Made by a program: the position numbers and the translations under genes. Shown here one piece after another: positions 1 through 8,351 of a DNA stretch of 64,000 bases (its first letter is position 1; each line of letters opens with the position of its first letter). Source of the stretch: Streptomyces sp. SID8374 (GTDB lineage: Bacteria; Actinomycetota; Actinomycetes; Streptomycetales; Streptomycetaceae); contig NZ_WWGH01000001.1 in the NCBI RefSeq assembly GCF_009865135.1, positions 1,488,001 to 1,552,000 on the forward strand, written 5' to 3'. The notes under the pieces are model-generated. The model was not told where the DNA came from, did not search any database, and saw only the letters and a list, made by a program, of their open reading frames with translations.

Positions 1-1598
1 GAGGTGACGAGCTCCTCGCGGATGGCGTCCAGCGGCGGGTTGGTGACCTGGGCGAAGAGCTGGGTGAAGTAGTCGAAGAGCAGCCGGGGGCGCTCGGAGA
101 GCGCGGCGATCGGCGAGTCGGTGCCCATGGAGCCGAGCGGCTCTCCGGCGGTGCGGGCCATCGGCGCGAGGATGACGCGCAGCTCTTCCTCGGTGTAGCC
201 GAAGGTCTGCTGGCGGCGGGTGACCGAGGCGTGGGTGTGCACGATGTGCTCGCGCTCGGGCAGGTCGCTCAGCTCGATCTCGCCGGTCTGGAGCCACTCC
301 TGGTACGGCTGCTCGGCGGCGAGGGACGCCTTGATCTCGTCGTCCTCGATGATGCGGTGCTCGGCGGTGTCGACGAGGAACATCTTGCCGGGCTGGAGGC
401 GGCCCTTGCGGACGACCTTGGCCGGGTCGATGTCCAGGACGCCGACCTCGGAGGAGAGCACGACGAGGCCGTCGTCGGTGACCCAGTAGCGGCCGGGGCG
501 CAGACCGTTGCGGTCGAGGACCGCGCCGACCTGGACGCCGTCGGTGAAGGTGACGCAGGCCGGGCCGTCCCAGGGCTCCATCATCGTGGCGTGGTACTGG
601 TAGAAGGCGCGGCGGGCCGGGTCCATCGAGTCGTGGTTCTCCCACGCCTCGGGGACCATCATCAGCACCGAGTGCGGCAGCGAGCGCCCGCCGAGGTGGA
701 GCAGCTCCAGGACCTCGTCGAAGGAGGCCGAGTCGGAGGCGTCCGGGGTGCAGACGGGGAAGATCCGGTCCAGCTGCTCGGAGCCGAAGAGGCTGGAGGC
801 GAGCTGGGACTCGCGGGCCTTCATCCAGTTGCGGTTGCCCTTGACCGTGTTGATCTCGCCGTTGTGCGCGACGAAGCGGTACGGGTGGGCCAGCGGCCAG
901 CTCGGGAAGGTGTTGGTGGAGAAGCGGGAGTGGACCAGCGCGACCGTGGAGGCGAAGCGGCGGTCGGAGAGGTCCGGGAAGAACGGCTCCAGCTGCCCGG
1001 TGGTGAGCATGCCCTTGTAGACGATGGTGCGGGCGGAGAGCGAGGGGAAGTACACCCCGGCCTCACGCTCGGCACGCTTGCGCAGGACGAACGCCTTGCG
1101 GTCCAGGACGATGCCGGTGGACTCGCCGTCGGCGACGAAGACCTGGCGGAAGGTGGGCATGGTGGCGCGGGCGCCGTTGCCGAGAAGTGCGGGGGTGACC
1201 GGGACGTCGCGCCAGCCGAGGACGGTGAGGCCCTCCTGGGTGGCGATCTCCTCGATCGTGCGGACGGCCTCGGTGGAGCCGTCGGCGGGGAGGAAAGCGA
1301 TACCGACGGCGTACGAACCCGCCTCGGGAAGCTCGAAAGGGGTCTCCGCGCGCAGGAAGGCGTCCGGGACCTGGCAGAGGATGCCGGCGCCGTCGCCGGA
1401 GTCGGGCTCGGAGCCGGTGGCGCCGCGGTGTTCGAGGTTGCGCAGTACGGTCAGCGCCTGCTCGACCAGCTCATGGCTGGCCACACCGGTCAGAGTGGCC
1501 ACGAACCCGACGCCACAGGCGTCGTGCTCGTTACGGGGGTCGTACATCCCCTGCTGGGCGGGGCGACCGTCCATGGGCGACCAGGCGTCGATACGCAT
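1..1598 (-). CDS. gltB: Glutamate synthase (NADPH) large subunit, N-terminal part (runs off window)
   Basis: This is the first ~532 residues of a ~1500-residue protein; the rest lies beyond base 1. GltB transfers the amide of glutamine to 2-oxoglutarate, giving two glutamates, with the small subunit GltD. The start at 1598 is chosen because the ORF begins MRIDAWSPM and has GGGAGA 4 bases upstream. The mature N-terminal nucleophile is the Cys in HDACGVGF (about residue 28), after a short propeptide, as in class II glutamine amidotransferases. Further family landmarks seen are [34 protein letters not shown] and [11 protein letters not shown]. The central and FMN/Fe-S synthase domains are outside the window. 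The long upstream region (1599-2055) carries unusual repeats that could be regulatory. Identity is very secure. Confidence 0.97.
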   Translation of the reverse strand, partial: MRIDAWSPMDGRPAQQGMYDPRNEHDACGVGFVATLTGVASHELVEQALTVLRNLEHRGATGSEPDSGDGAGILCQVPDAFLRAETPFELPEAGSYAVGIAFLPADGSTEAVRTIEEIATQEGLTVLGWRDVPVTPALLGNGARATMPTFRQVFVADGESTGIVLDRKAFVLRKRAEREAGVYFPSLSARTIVYKGMLTTGQLEPFFPDLSDRRFASTVALVHSRFSTNTFPSWPLAHPYRFVAHNGEINTVKGNRNWMKARESQLASSLFGSEQLDRIFPVCTPDASDSASFDEVLELLHLGGRSLPHSVLMMVPEAWENHDSMDPARRAFYQYHATMMEPWDGPACVTFTDGVQVGAVLDRNGLRPGRYWVTDDGLVVLSSEVGVLDIDPAKVVRKGRLQPGKMFLVDTAEHRIIEDDEIKASLAAEQPYQEWLQTGEIELSDLPEREHIVHTHASVTRRQQTFGYTEEELRVILAPMARTAGEPLGSMGTDSPIAALSERPRLLFDYFTQLFAQVTNPPLDAIREELVT

Positions 1599-1732
1599 CG
1601 GCTCTCCCGTCGTCGTCGTGGCATTTGCGGTGCCGAGGGACGACGTTGGCCCTCTGCGAAATTTCGTGCAGGTTACATGATGGGGCGCTTCTCAAGAAGC
1701 GGAAGGCTTGTTCCAACATACGGACACCGTGG

Positions 1733-1773
1733 TGACCGGAAGTGACTGGGTGACCAGAGGTGACCGGTTGACC
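1733..1773 (-). promoter_or_regulatory. Five TGACC/GGTCA repeats upstream of gltB (candidate operator)
   Basis: On the plus strand TGAC(C/T) occurs at 1733, 1743, 1751, 1761 and 1769, so the spacing alternates 10, 8, 10, 8 bases. Read toward gltB the core is GGTCAC. The array lies 135-175 bases upstream of the gltB start. Regular spacing on roughly one DNA face suggests cooperative binding of a regulator. The spacing does not fit the GlnR pattern GTnAC-n6-GnAAC nor the 11-base PhoP repeat. The repeat is seen directly; the function is inferred. Confidence 0.4.
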
Positions 1774-1893
1774 AGGAGGTGGGTCGCTGTCGGAACGATC
1801 GGCGCCCGGGGAGACCCGCAGAGAGCAGGCGTCGTTGCCTGCGGTGCCTACGGCTCATGCCCGGCGGCAAAGGAAACGAAACCACCGAGTAAC

Positions 1894-1911
1894 GGCTACT
1901 TATGTGTAGCC
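1894..1911. promoter_or_regulatory. Inverted repeat GGCTAC-n6-GTAGCC
   Basis: A perfect 6-bp inverted repeat with a 6-base AT-rich spacer lies in the AT-rich patch about 300 bases upstream of gltB. It could be an operator or a small hairpin in a long leader. No family assignment is possible. Confidence 0.25.
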
Positions 1912-2055
1912 CTGCATAGAGTCTCATTTTACGGCCGCCGGGCGGCTCCCGCCCAGAGGGCGGTGCCAAGACGTACGTCACACGGGTTGCCCCGGGGTTA
2001 AGCCGTTAGGGCGGGTTCGTTACGCCGTAAGCCCTACCCCGGACACATCTCTCCG

Positions 2056-2787
2056 TCAGCCGACCGCCACACCGAAGAGGGTGCCGAGTCCGTACGTCAG
2101 GGCCGCCGCCGCGCCACCGAGGGCGAGCTGACGCAGTCCGCTGAACCACCAGCTGCGGGCCGTCACCCGGGCCACCACCGCACCGCAGCCGAAGAGGCCG
2201 GCCAGCGCGAGGAGCACCGAGGGCCACAGGGCGTTCGCGCCGAGGAGGTAGGGCAGGACGGGCAGCAGAGCACCGAGGGCGAAGGCGCCGAAGGAGGAGA
2301 CTGCGGCCACCAGAGGGGACGGCAGGTCGTTCGGGTCGACACCCAGCTCCTCGCGGGCGTGGATCTCCAGCGCCTGCTCCGGGTCGCGCGAGAGCTGCCG
2401 GGCCACCTCGCCGGCCAGCGGGGCGTCGACGCCCCGGGCCTCGTAGAGCGCGGCAAGCTCGGCCATCTCGTCCTTGGGGTGCTTACGCAGCTCCCGCCGC
2501 TCCACGGCCAGCTCCGCCTCGACCAGCTCGCGCTGCGAGGCGACGGAGGTGTACTCGCCGGCCGCCATGGAGAACGCACCGGCGGCCAGGCCCGCGAGCC
2601 CGGTGATGATGATGGTCTGCTGGGAGACCGCACCGCCCGCGACACCGGTCATCAGGGCGAGGTTGGAGACCAGACCGTCCATGGCACCGAAGACGGCGGG
2701 GCGCAGCCAGCCGCCGTTCACATCCCGGTGGGTGTGGTTGTCCCGGTGCGCCTCGTGCAGGACGGCGTCGGTCTCGATGATGGCCAC
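2056..2787 (-). CDS. VIT-family (vacuolar iron transporter-like) membrane protein
   Basis: A 243-residue integral membrane protein of the VIT1/CCC1 family, which moves Fe2+/Mn2+ across membranes. Family landmarks are the N-terminal FGAMDGLVSNLALMTGV segment, the AGAFSMAAGEYTSVASQ segment, a charged cytoplasmic helical stretch (about residues 100-160, many E/R/K, the metal-binding region in VIT proteins) and three C-terminal hydrophobic segments. The GTG at 2787 is preferred over an upstream ATG because AAGGGGAG lies at normal distance before it. The gene stands alone between gltB and the divergent glycohydrolase operon. An inverted repeat and an iron-box-like sequence lie upstream. The exact metal is not shown by sequence. 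Confidence 0.85.
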   Translation of the reverse strand: MAIIETDAVLHEAHRDNHTHRDVNGGWLRPAVFGAMDGLVSNLALMTGVAGGAVSQQTIIITGLAGLAAGAFSMAAGEYTSVASQRELVEAELAVERRELRKHPKDEMAELAALYEARGVDAPLAGEVARQLSRDPEQALEIHAREELGVDPNDLPSPLVAAVSSFGAFALGALLPVLPYLLGANALWPSVLLALAGLFGCGAVVARVTARSWWFSGLRQLALGGAAAALTYGLGTLFGVAVG

Positions 2788-2849
2788 GGTGTGCGTCTCC
2801 CCTTGCTCCCCCGGCGGGCTGTCACCCCCACCAAGTGGTTGCCTGTACA

Positions 2850-2863
2850 ACTTTCGACAAAGT
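2850..2863. promoter_or_regulatory. Inverted repeat ACTTT-n4-AAAGT upstream of the VIT gene
   Basis: A perfect 5-bp inverted repeat (ACTTTCGACAAAGT) lies 63-76 bases upstream of the VIT-family start, inside the 297-base divergent gap to the glycohydrolase operon. It is unusually AT-rich for this genome and sits where a promoter operator would be expected. Which of the two divergent genes it serves is unknown. Confidence 0.3.
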
Positions 2864-2895
2864 CCAAGGTACGCCGGACGGGCGACCTCCGCCAG

Positions 2896-2914
2896 CAAGG
2901 CAGGCCTGACTTAC
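2896..2914. promoter_or_regulatory. Weak iron-box-like sequence (IdeR/DmdR type)
   Basis: Read on the minus strand, this 19-mer matches about 11 of 19 positions of the actinobacterial iron box TTAGGTTAGGCTAACCTAA as I recall it. The match is below what is usually convincing. It is listed only because the downstream minus-strand gene is an iron-transporter-family protein. Confidence 0.15.
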
Positions 2915-3084
2915 CACCCCTCTGACCTGCGAATAAAGGCCAGGCTCAGCTTTCCTGGCGGGTCATCCGAGTGGTCCCTTTCTGCGGCCGTACGACCTCC
3001 GGCCGCGCCCCGCGTGGCACATATGCGGACAGGGCCCGGAGATGGACCCGAATCGGACTCGCCGGACGAGCGGAGGGCGACGCC

Positions 3085-4209
3085 ATGGACACGGCCGTCG
3101 GCAAGGAACGGGCCAGGGGTGCGCTGCTGGGTCTCGCGGTCGGGGACGCGCTCGGAGCACCGGCGGAGAATCTGCGGCCCTCGGAGATCCGCCGCCGCTG
3201 GGGCCGGATCGAAGGGTTCGTGAGCGAGGACCCGGCGGGCACCGACGACACGGAGTACGCGATCTTCTCCGGGCTGCTGCTGGCCCGGCACGGCTCCGCG
3301 CTCACCGTCTCCCAAGTGGAGCGGGCCTGGCACCACTGGATCGCCGATCTGGACGAGGGGCCGTTCCGGGGCGCCGGGTTCAGCGAGCGCGGCACCCTGG
3401 AGAACCTGCGCCGGGGCCTCGCCGCACCGATCTCGGCCCAGCACCGGCACGCCTGGAGCGACGGCCTCGCGATGCGCGCGGCCCCCTTCGGGGTGTTCGC
3501 GGCGGGGCGCCCCGCCGAGGCGGCCCGGCTGGTGGCGGTGGACGGCCGGGTCAGCCACGAGGGCGAGGGGATCTACGGGGGCCAGGCGGTGGCGGCCGGG
3601 GTGGCGGCGGCCATGGTCGGCGCGGGCCTCGCCTCGGTGATCGCGGCGGCGCTGTCGGTGGTCCCGATGGACTCCTGGACGGCCCGCTCGCTGCGCCGCG
3701 CGGTGGCGGCGGCCCAGCGCCCGTACCCGGACCGGCTCACGATGGAGCGGGCGGTGCGCTCGGCGGTGGTGATCGGCGGCTACCCGTGGACAGACCTGGC
3801 ACCGGAGGCGGTGGGCCTGGCGTTCGGGGCGTTCACGGCGGCGCGGGGCGACTTCCGTACGGCGGTGCTGACGGCCGTGAACATGGGCCGCGACGCGGAT
3901 ACGACGGCGGCGGTGGCGGGGTCCCTGGCCGGGGCGCTGCACGGGGCGGGCGCGATCCCGCCGGAGTGGGCGGCGGCGATCGGCCCGGTGCGGGGCAGCT
4001 GCCTGCCCTCGATGCGGGGGTACCACGTGCTGGACATCGCGGACCTGCTGACACCGGAGGGCACGGAGGCGGTGGAAAGTGCGGAGGCGGTGGAGGGCGC
4101 GGAGGCGGTGGAGAGCGCGGGCCGGGGCGGTGGGCGGGAGCCTTCCGCCGTACGGGACATGGCGTCGGTGGCCGCTTCCTTCGAGCCCGTACGGGAGGAG
4201 CGGCGATGA
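3085..4209 (+). CDS. ADP-ribosylglycohydrolase family protein, paralogue 1
   Basis: A 374-residue member of the ADP-ribosylglycohydrolase/DraG fold, which hydrolyses N- or O-glycosidic bonds of (ADP-)ribose using two Mg2+ ions. The metal-binding signatures appear complete: GLAVGDALG near residue 20, GTDDTE near 54, and NMGRDADTT near 270 followed by AGSLAGALHGAGAIPPEW. ATG 3085 follows GGAGG at 3072-3076, so the longer upstream frame is not needed. The C-terminus has a short Glu/Val/Ala repeat (EAVESAEAVEGAEAVES) encoded by an ~18-bp tandem repeat. It is the first gene of a coupled operon and its stop overlaps the next ATG. The physiological substrate is unknown. Confidence 0.85.
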   Translation: MDTAVGKERARGALLGLAVGDALGAPAENLRPSEIRRRWGRIEGFVSEDPAGTDDTEYAIFSGLLLARHGSALTVSQVERAWHHWIADLDEGPFRGAGFSERGTLENLRRGLAAPISAQHRHAWSDGLAMRAAPFGVFAAGRPAEAARLVAVDGRVSHEGEGIYGGQAVAAGVAAAMVGAGLASVIAAALSVVPMDSWTARSLRRAVAAAQRPYPDRLTMERAVRSAVVIGGYPWTDLAPEAVGLAFGAFTAARGDFRTAVLTAVNMGRDADTTAAVAGSLAGALHGAGAIPPEWAAAIGPVRGSCLPSMRGYHVLDIADLLTPEGTEAVESAEAVEGAEAVESAGRGGGREPSAVRDMASVAASFEPVREERR

Positions 4210-5474
4210 CGACGACGGAGCTGCCCGCCACCACCGGGACCGCCGCCGCCAAAGACGCCGCCCCCTCCCGGCGCGCCCGGATCGAGGGCCTCCTCCTCGG
4301 CCTCGCCTCCGGGGACGCCGCCGGGTGGCCCGCCGCGCGGCACCGGGCGGCCCGGATGCCCGAGTGGACCCGGCGGCTCACCCGGGAGCTGGACACCTTC
4401 GCCGAGCAGAACGCCACGACCACGCTCCCCGTCCCCATCGCCCTCAACCAGCCGCCCGAGCCCCTGCGGCTCGGCCCGTCCGACGACGCCGAGTGGGCCG
4501 CGTTCGCCGGGCGTACGGTGCTGGCGGCGGCCGACGACGCGGACGGCCTCTCCCCGGGCCGCCGGATGCGGGACGCGGTGGACCGGGCCTGGAACGCGCT
4601 CGCCGCCACCGTCGCCGCCGCCAGTGCCCGGGCCCCCGAGGTGGAGGCGGCGGTGCTCCCGCTGCGGGCCCGGATCTCGGTACGGGCCGGGCTCGGCAAC
4701 CTGGCCGCCGGGCTGCGGCCGCCCGCCACCGGGCACGACAACCCGCACTACTTCGACGACGCCGCCTGCGTACGGGCCGCCGTCCTCGCCGTCGTCCACC
4801 CGGGCGACCCCGAGGAGGCGGCGGCGCTCGCGGAGTTCGACGCCCGCTACACCCAGGACGGCGACGGGGTGCACGGGGCGCGGGCCATGGCCGCCGCGAT
4901 CGCCGTGGCGCTGGCCGGGGCGGACGTCGACACCGTGGTGAACGCCGCCCTCGCCCAGCTCCCCGAGGGCACCGAGATCGCCCGCAACGCCGCGCACGCG
5001 GTCCGCCTCGCCCGGGAGTTCGCCGACGAGCCCGCCGGGGCGTTCGCCCTGGTCCCGGTCCTGGAACACCAGATCGTGGACCACGTCTACAGCTACGGGA
5101 TCGCCGCCGCCGAGACCGTACCCGTCGCCCTGGCCCTCACCACCGCCGCCCGGGGCGAGATCGCCCAGGCGCTCCCGGCCGCCGCCTGCCTCTCCCGGGT
5201 CGCGGACTCCGCGCCCGCCCTGGCCGGGGCGCTGACCGGGGCGATCGGCTCGGTCGCCGCCGTACCGGCGGGCTGGCGCGAGGCGTGCCGGACGCTCGCC
5301 GGATGTGCGCTGCCCCGGCTCGCGGGCCTGGACCTGATCGAACTCGCCGGGCTGCTGGCAGCCACGGAACCGGCCGCCCCGGGTGGACAATTCCGACATG
5401 ACGCCCACAACGGCCACGGCAGCCGAGCCCGTCCCCGCCCCCTCGACACCGCACTCCCCTCCCGGCCTCGATGA
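4206..5474 (+). CDS. ADP-ribosylglycohydrolase-like protein, paralogue 2 (probably impaired active site)
   Basis: A 422-residue homologue of its neighbours, joined to paralogue 1 by an ATGA overlap. It keeps GLASGDAAG (about 32-40) and SDDAEW (about 92-97), but the C-terminal metal motif RDAD-T is changed to RVADSAP (about 331-337), so one expected Asp ligand is Val. The following AGALTGAIGSVAAVPAGW still aligns with the family. The last ~26 residues lie in the region that also encodes the start of the next gene, in another frame, and look non-conserved. It may be a catalytically weak subunit or partner of the complete paralogues; that is inference. Confidence 0.7.
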   Translation: MTTTELPATTGTAAAKDAAPSRRARIEGLLLGLASGDAAGWPAARHRAARMPEWTRRLTRELDTFAEQNATTTLPVPIALNQPPEPLRLGPSDDAEWAAFAGRTVLAAADDADGLSPGRRMRDAVDRAWNALAATVAAASARAPEVEAAVLPLRARISVRAGLGNLAAGLRPPATGHDNPHYFDDAACVRAAVLAVVHPGDPEEAAALAEFDARYTQDGDGVHGARAMAAAIAVALAGADVDTVVNAALAQLPEGTEIARNAAHAVRLAREFADEPAGAFALVPVLEHQIVDHVYSYGIAAAETVPVALALTTAARGEIAQALPAAACLSRVADSAPALAGALTGAIGSVAAVPAGWREACRTLAGCALPRLAGLDLIELAGLLAATEPAAPGGQFRHDAHNGHGSRARPRPLDTALPSRPR

Positions 5475-6594
5475 CCGCATCACCCGGGCCCTCGTCGGCG
5501 CGGCCGTCGGGGACGCCCTCGGCGGCCCGGTCGAGGGCTGGACACCCGAGCAGATCGCCGAGCGCCACGGCGGCCGGGTGACCGGGATCGTCGGCCCCTG
5601 GCACGGCGAGAACTGGCGTACCGCCCGCCCCATCGCCCCGTACCACAAGGGCGACGGGCACGTCACCGACGACACCCTGATGACCCACGCCCTGGTCCGG
5701 GTCTACGACCGGGTCCGCGGCCACCTCGACGCGTACGCCGTCGCCGACCACCTCGTACCGGACCTCCTCTCCCCCCGCTGGATCCCCGAGCTGGAGGCCG
5801 AGGCGCTGCCGCTCCAGCGGATCTTCCTGGCGGAGAAGTGGCTCGTGGCCCGGCTGCACTACGGGCACGTCGACCCGCGCGAGGCCGGTGCGGGCAACAT
5901 CGTCAACTGCGGGGCCGCGATGTACATGGCCCCGGTCGGGCTGGTCAACGCGGGCCATCCGGAGGCCGCGTACGCCGAGGCGCTGGAGGTGGCCGCGCCC
6001 CACCAGTCCTCGTACGGGCGGGAGGCCGCCGGGGTCTTCGCAGCCGCTGTCGCCGCCGCCTGCCGCCCGGGCGCGACGCCGGACACGGTGGTCGACGCCG
6101 CACTCACCCTGGCCAAGGACGGCACCCGGTCCGCGATCGAGGCCGTCTGCGAAGTGGCCGCGCGCCACGACGACTTCGAGGCCGCGCTCGCCCCGCTGCG
6201 GGCGGCAGTTGAACCGTTCGACACCGTCGGCCCCGACTACCGCTCCCCCTCGCTCGGCGCCCGCCGCCCATCCCGGCTGCACGCCATCGAGGAACTGCCC
6301 GTCGCGCTGGGCATGTTGCTGGTCGGAGGCGGCGACTACCGGCGTACGGTGCTCGGTTCGGTCAACTACGGGCGGGACTGCGACTCCATCGCCACGATGA
6401 GCGGCGCGATCGCGGGCGCGCTGGGCGGTGAGGTGCCGGCCGACTGGGCGGAGACTGTGGCGGAGGCGAGCCGGCTGGACCTGGAGGCCCCGGCCCGGAC
6501 CCTGGCGCAGGTGGCCCGGGAGGTCTTCGCCCGGGACGTGGAGCGCCGCCGGTCCCACGAGGAGGCGTTCGCGGCGCTGGCCGGTACGCGGTGA
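5398..6594 (+). CDS. ADP-ribosylglycohydrolase family protein, paralogue 3
   Basis: A 398-residue protein with complete motifs: GAAVGDALGGPVEGW near the N-terminus, VTDDTLMTHAL about 60 residues on, and NYGRDCDSIATMSGAIAGALGG near residue 320, so both Asp pairs expected to bind Mg2+ are present. ATG 5398 has GGGTGGA just upstream; GTG 5383 is an alternative start. Either way it overlaps the 3' end of paralogue 2 out of frame by roughly 80-90 bases. It overlaps paralogue 4 by four bases. This is the least degenerate of the set and the likeliest active hydrolase together with paralogue 1. Confidence 0.85.
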   Translation: MTPTTATAAEPVPAPSTPHSPPGLDDRITRALVGAAVGDALGGPVEGWTPEQIAERHGGRVTGIVGPWHGENWRTARPIAPYHKGDGHVTDDTLMTHALVRVYDRVRGHLDAYAVADHLVPDLLSPRWIPELEAEALPLQRIFLAEKWLVARLHYGHVDPREAGAGNIVNCGAAMYMAPVGLVNAGHPEAAYAEALEVAAPHQSSYGREAAGVFAAAVAAACRPGATPDTVVDAALTLAKDGTRSAIEAVCEVAARHDDFEAALAPLRAAVEPFDTVGPDYRSPSLGARRPSRLHAIEELPVALGMLLVGGGDYRRTVLGSVNYGRDCDSIATMSGAIAGALGGEVPADWAETVAEASRLDLEAPARTLAQVAREVFARDVERRRSHEEAFAALAGTR

Positions 6595-8351
6595 GCGTCC
6601 ACCCGCCCGAGGCTCAGCCCGGACACCCCTACGCACAGCCCGACGCCCCGCACGTCCAACCGCCCCAGGACCCCCACCTCCGCCTCACCTGGGTGCAGCC
6701 CGAGGACCTGGTCGGGCACGAGCTTCGGCAGGCCGCGCAGGACGGGCGGGACGCCCGGGCGATCGAGGAGCGGTGGTACGCGGCCGGGGGCTCCCCCGCC
6801 CCGGACCGCGCGGGCGCCTCCGAGCCCCCCGCACCGCCGCGCCTGCGCGCACTGGCCGGGCAGCTCCTCGACGAACTCGCCCTGCTGGAGTCCCCGTTGG
6901 CCGCCGACGAGCCCACCGAGCTGGCGGACATCATGGCCGCCTGCCCCCACTGGCCCGGCCCGCCCGAGGCCCCGCCCGCCGACGGGAACCGTACGCACGT
7001 CACCGGCCAGACCGGGCTGCCGGTCACCGGCCAGGACCGTACGCCCCTCACCGACCAGAACGGGCTGCCGGTCACTGGCCCGGGCCGGGCGCCCGTCACC
7101 GGCCAGGACGCACCGCCCGTCGCCGACCGGGGCGGGCTGCCGGCCACCGGCCAGCACCGTACGCCCCTCACCGACCAGGCCCTCGGTCTGCCTGTCACCG
7201 GCCAGGGCCGTACACCAGTCACCGACCAGAACGGGCTGCCCGTCACCCGCCCAGGCCCGACACCCACCGCCCGCCGGGAATCGACACCCACCATCACCCC
7301 CGCCCGGCTGCACGCCGCCTGGCTCGGGCGGGCGGCGGGCTGTCTGCTCGGGAAGCCGGTGGAGAAGCTGCCCCTTCACGGCATCCGCGCCCTCGCCCGC
7401 GCCACCGGCAACTGGCCCCTCACCACCTGGTTCACCGGGCGCGGCGTCCCCCCGGAACTCCTCGCCGCACACCCCTGGAACCGCCGCTCGGCCCCCACCT
7501 CGCTCGCCGAGAACATCGACGGCATGCCCGAGGACGACGACCTCAACTACCCGCTTCTCACCCTGCTGTTGCTCCAGCGGCACGGGCGCTCCTTCACCAC
7601 CGCCGACCTGGCCCGGCTCTGGCTGGACGAACTCCCGGCGGGCCGCACCTTCACCGCCGAGCGGATCGCGTACGGCAATCTTCTCGCGGGCGTCGAACCC
7701 CCGTGGACCGCCCGCTACCGCAACCCGTACCGCGAGTGGATCGGTGCCCAGATCCGGGCCGACGTCCACGGCTGGACCCACCCCGGCGACCCGGCCGGAG
7801 CCGCCGCCCAGGCCCATCGCGACGCGGTCCTGACCCACACCGCCAACGGGGTCTACGGCGCGATGTTCACGGCGGCCGCGCTCGCGGTGGCGGCGGGCGG
7901 CGAGAGCGAAGTGCACGGCTGCCTGGCCGCCGGGCTGCGGGTCGTGCCGCCGCACTCGCGGTACGCGCGGGCGGTCCGGCTCGGCATCGAAACGGCGCGT
8001 ACGGAAGGGGATTTCGACACCGTGGTGGACCGGCTGCACGCCGCGTATGCCGACACCCACCACTGGGTACACGTGCTGCCCAACGCCGCGCTGCTCGCCG
8101 CCGCCCTCACCCACGCCGACGGCGACTTCACCCGGTCCATCGGCCTCGCGGTCTCCGGCGGCTGGGACACCGACTCCAACGGGGCCACCGCCGGTTCGCT
8201 CGCCGGGCTGCTGGCGGGTGCCCCGGACGCCCTGCCCGACCACTGGACGGCCCCCCTGAAGAACCGCCTCGCCACCTCCGTACCCGGCTACGACCGGACC
8301 GGTTTCGACACCCTCGCCGCACTGACCCACCAGGAGGCTCTGCGCCCATGA
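6591..8351 (+). CDS. ADP-ribosylglycohydrolase family protein, paralogue 4, with repeat-containing N-terminal extension
   Basis: A 586-residue protein starting at the GTG that overlaps the previous stop. Residues ~1-135 contain a charged region, with WVQPEDLVGHELRQA near residue 33. Residues ~136-225 are imperfect repeats of GLPVTGQDRTPLTDQN. The hydrolase domain starts near residue 240 with LGRAAGCLLGKPVEKL, followed by EDDDLNYPLL and GGWDTDSNGATAGSLAGLL, so the acidic metal motifs are kept in variant form (GCLLG for GDALG). The repeat segment is probably a flexible linker. The gene is coupled to the ribokinase gene by an ATGA overlap. The role of the N-terminal part is unknown. Confidence 0.8.
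   Translation: MSVHPPEAQPGHPYAQPDAPHVQPPQDPHLRLTWVQPEDLVGHELRQAAQDGRDARAIEERWYAAGGSPAPDRAGASEPPAPPRLRALAGQLLDELALLESPLAADEPTELADIMAACPHWPGPPEAPPADGNRTHVTGQTGLPVTGQDRTPLTDQNGLPVTGPGRAPVTGQDAPPVADRGGLPATGQHRTPLTDQALGLPVTGQGRTPVTDQNGLPVTRPGPTPTARRESTPTITPARLHAAWLGRAAGCLLGKPVEKLPLHGIRALARATGNWPLTTWFTGRGVPPELLAAHPWNRRSAPTSLAENIDGMPEDDDLNYPLLTLLLLQRHGRSFTTADLARLWLDELPAGRTFTAERIAYGNLLAGVEPPWTARYRNPYREWIGAQIRADVHGWTHPGDPAGAAAQAHRDAVLTHTANGVYGAMFTAAALAVAAGGESEVHGCLAAGLRVVPPHSRYARAVRLGIETARTEGDFDTVVDRLHAAYADTHHWVHVLPNAALLAAALTHADGDFTRSIGLAVSGGWDTDSNGATAGSLAGLLAGAPDALPDHWTAPLKNRLATSVPGYDRTGFDTLAALTHQEALRP
7014..7257 (+). repeat. In-frame ~48-bp tandem repeat in paralogue 4
   Basis: Copies of a G(G/T)CTGCC-initiated unit begin near 7014, 7062, 7134, 7185 and 7233. 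Intervals are 48 or close to multiples of 24. They encode GLPVTGQ, (D/G)RTP(L/V) and TDQN blocks of 16 residues. The copies are similar but not identical, so this is an ageing minisatellite kept in frame inside a linker. Confidence 0.75.

Larger units (their letters stand above)
1599..2055. other. Intergenic region, gltB leader/promoter region and VIT-gene downstream region
   Basis: This 457-base stretch holds no convincing gene; short frames inside it have no start context or family resemblance. It contains the TGACC repeat array (1733-1773), the 6-bp inverted repeat at 1894-1911, and a local AT-rich patch around 1890-1932 that stands out from the surrounding GC-rich DNA and includes TAAAAT read leftward at 1931-1926. 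The end near 2000-2050 can fold weakly and may terminate the VIT gene. The gltB transcript most likely starts somewhere in this region. Confidence 0.5.

Noticed and set aside
231..1745. Long 504-residue plus-strand frame over gltB
   Set aside because: It is the antisense shadow of the gltB frame, a common effect of third-position GC bias; no family motifs.
1673..1981. 102-residue minus-strand frame upstream of gltB
   Set aside because: No ribosome site, composition like translated noncoding GC-rich DNA, and it overlaps the TGACC repeats and AT-rich patch.
3042..4205. Upstream part of the 810-residue plus frame, running through glycohydrolase gene 1
   Set aside because: Only the part from 4206 has domain motifs; before that it is an out-of-frame shadow of paralogue 1.
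6591..7300. Gene start and repeats of glycohydrolase 4 as a separate gene
   Set aside because: The frame is continuous into the hydrolase domain and the GTG overlaps the preceding stop; no internal stop or ribosome site supports a split.
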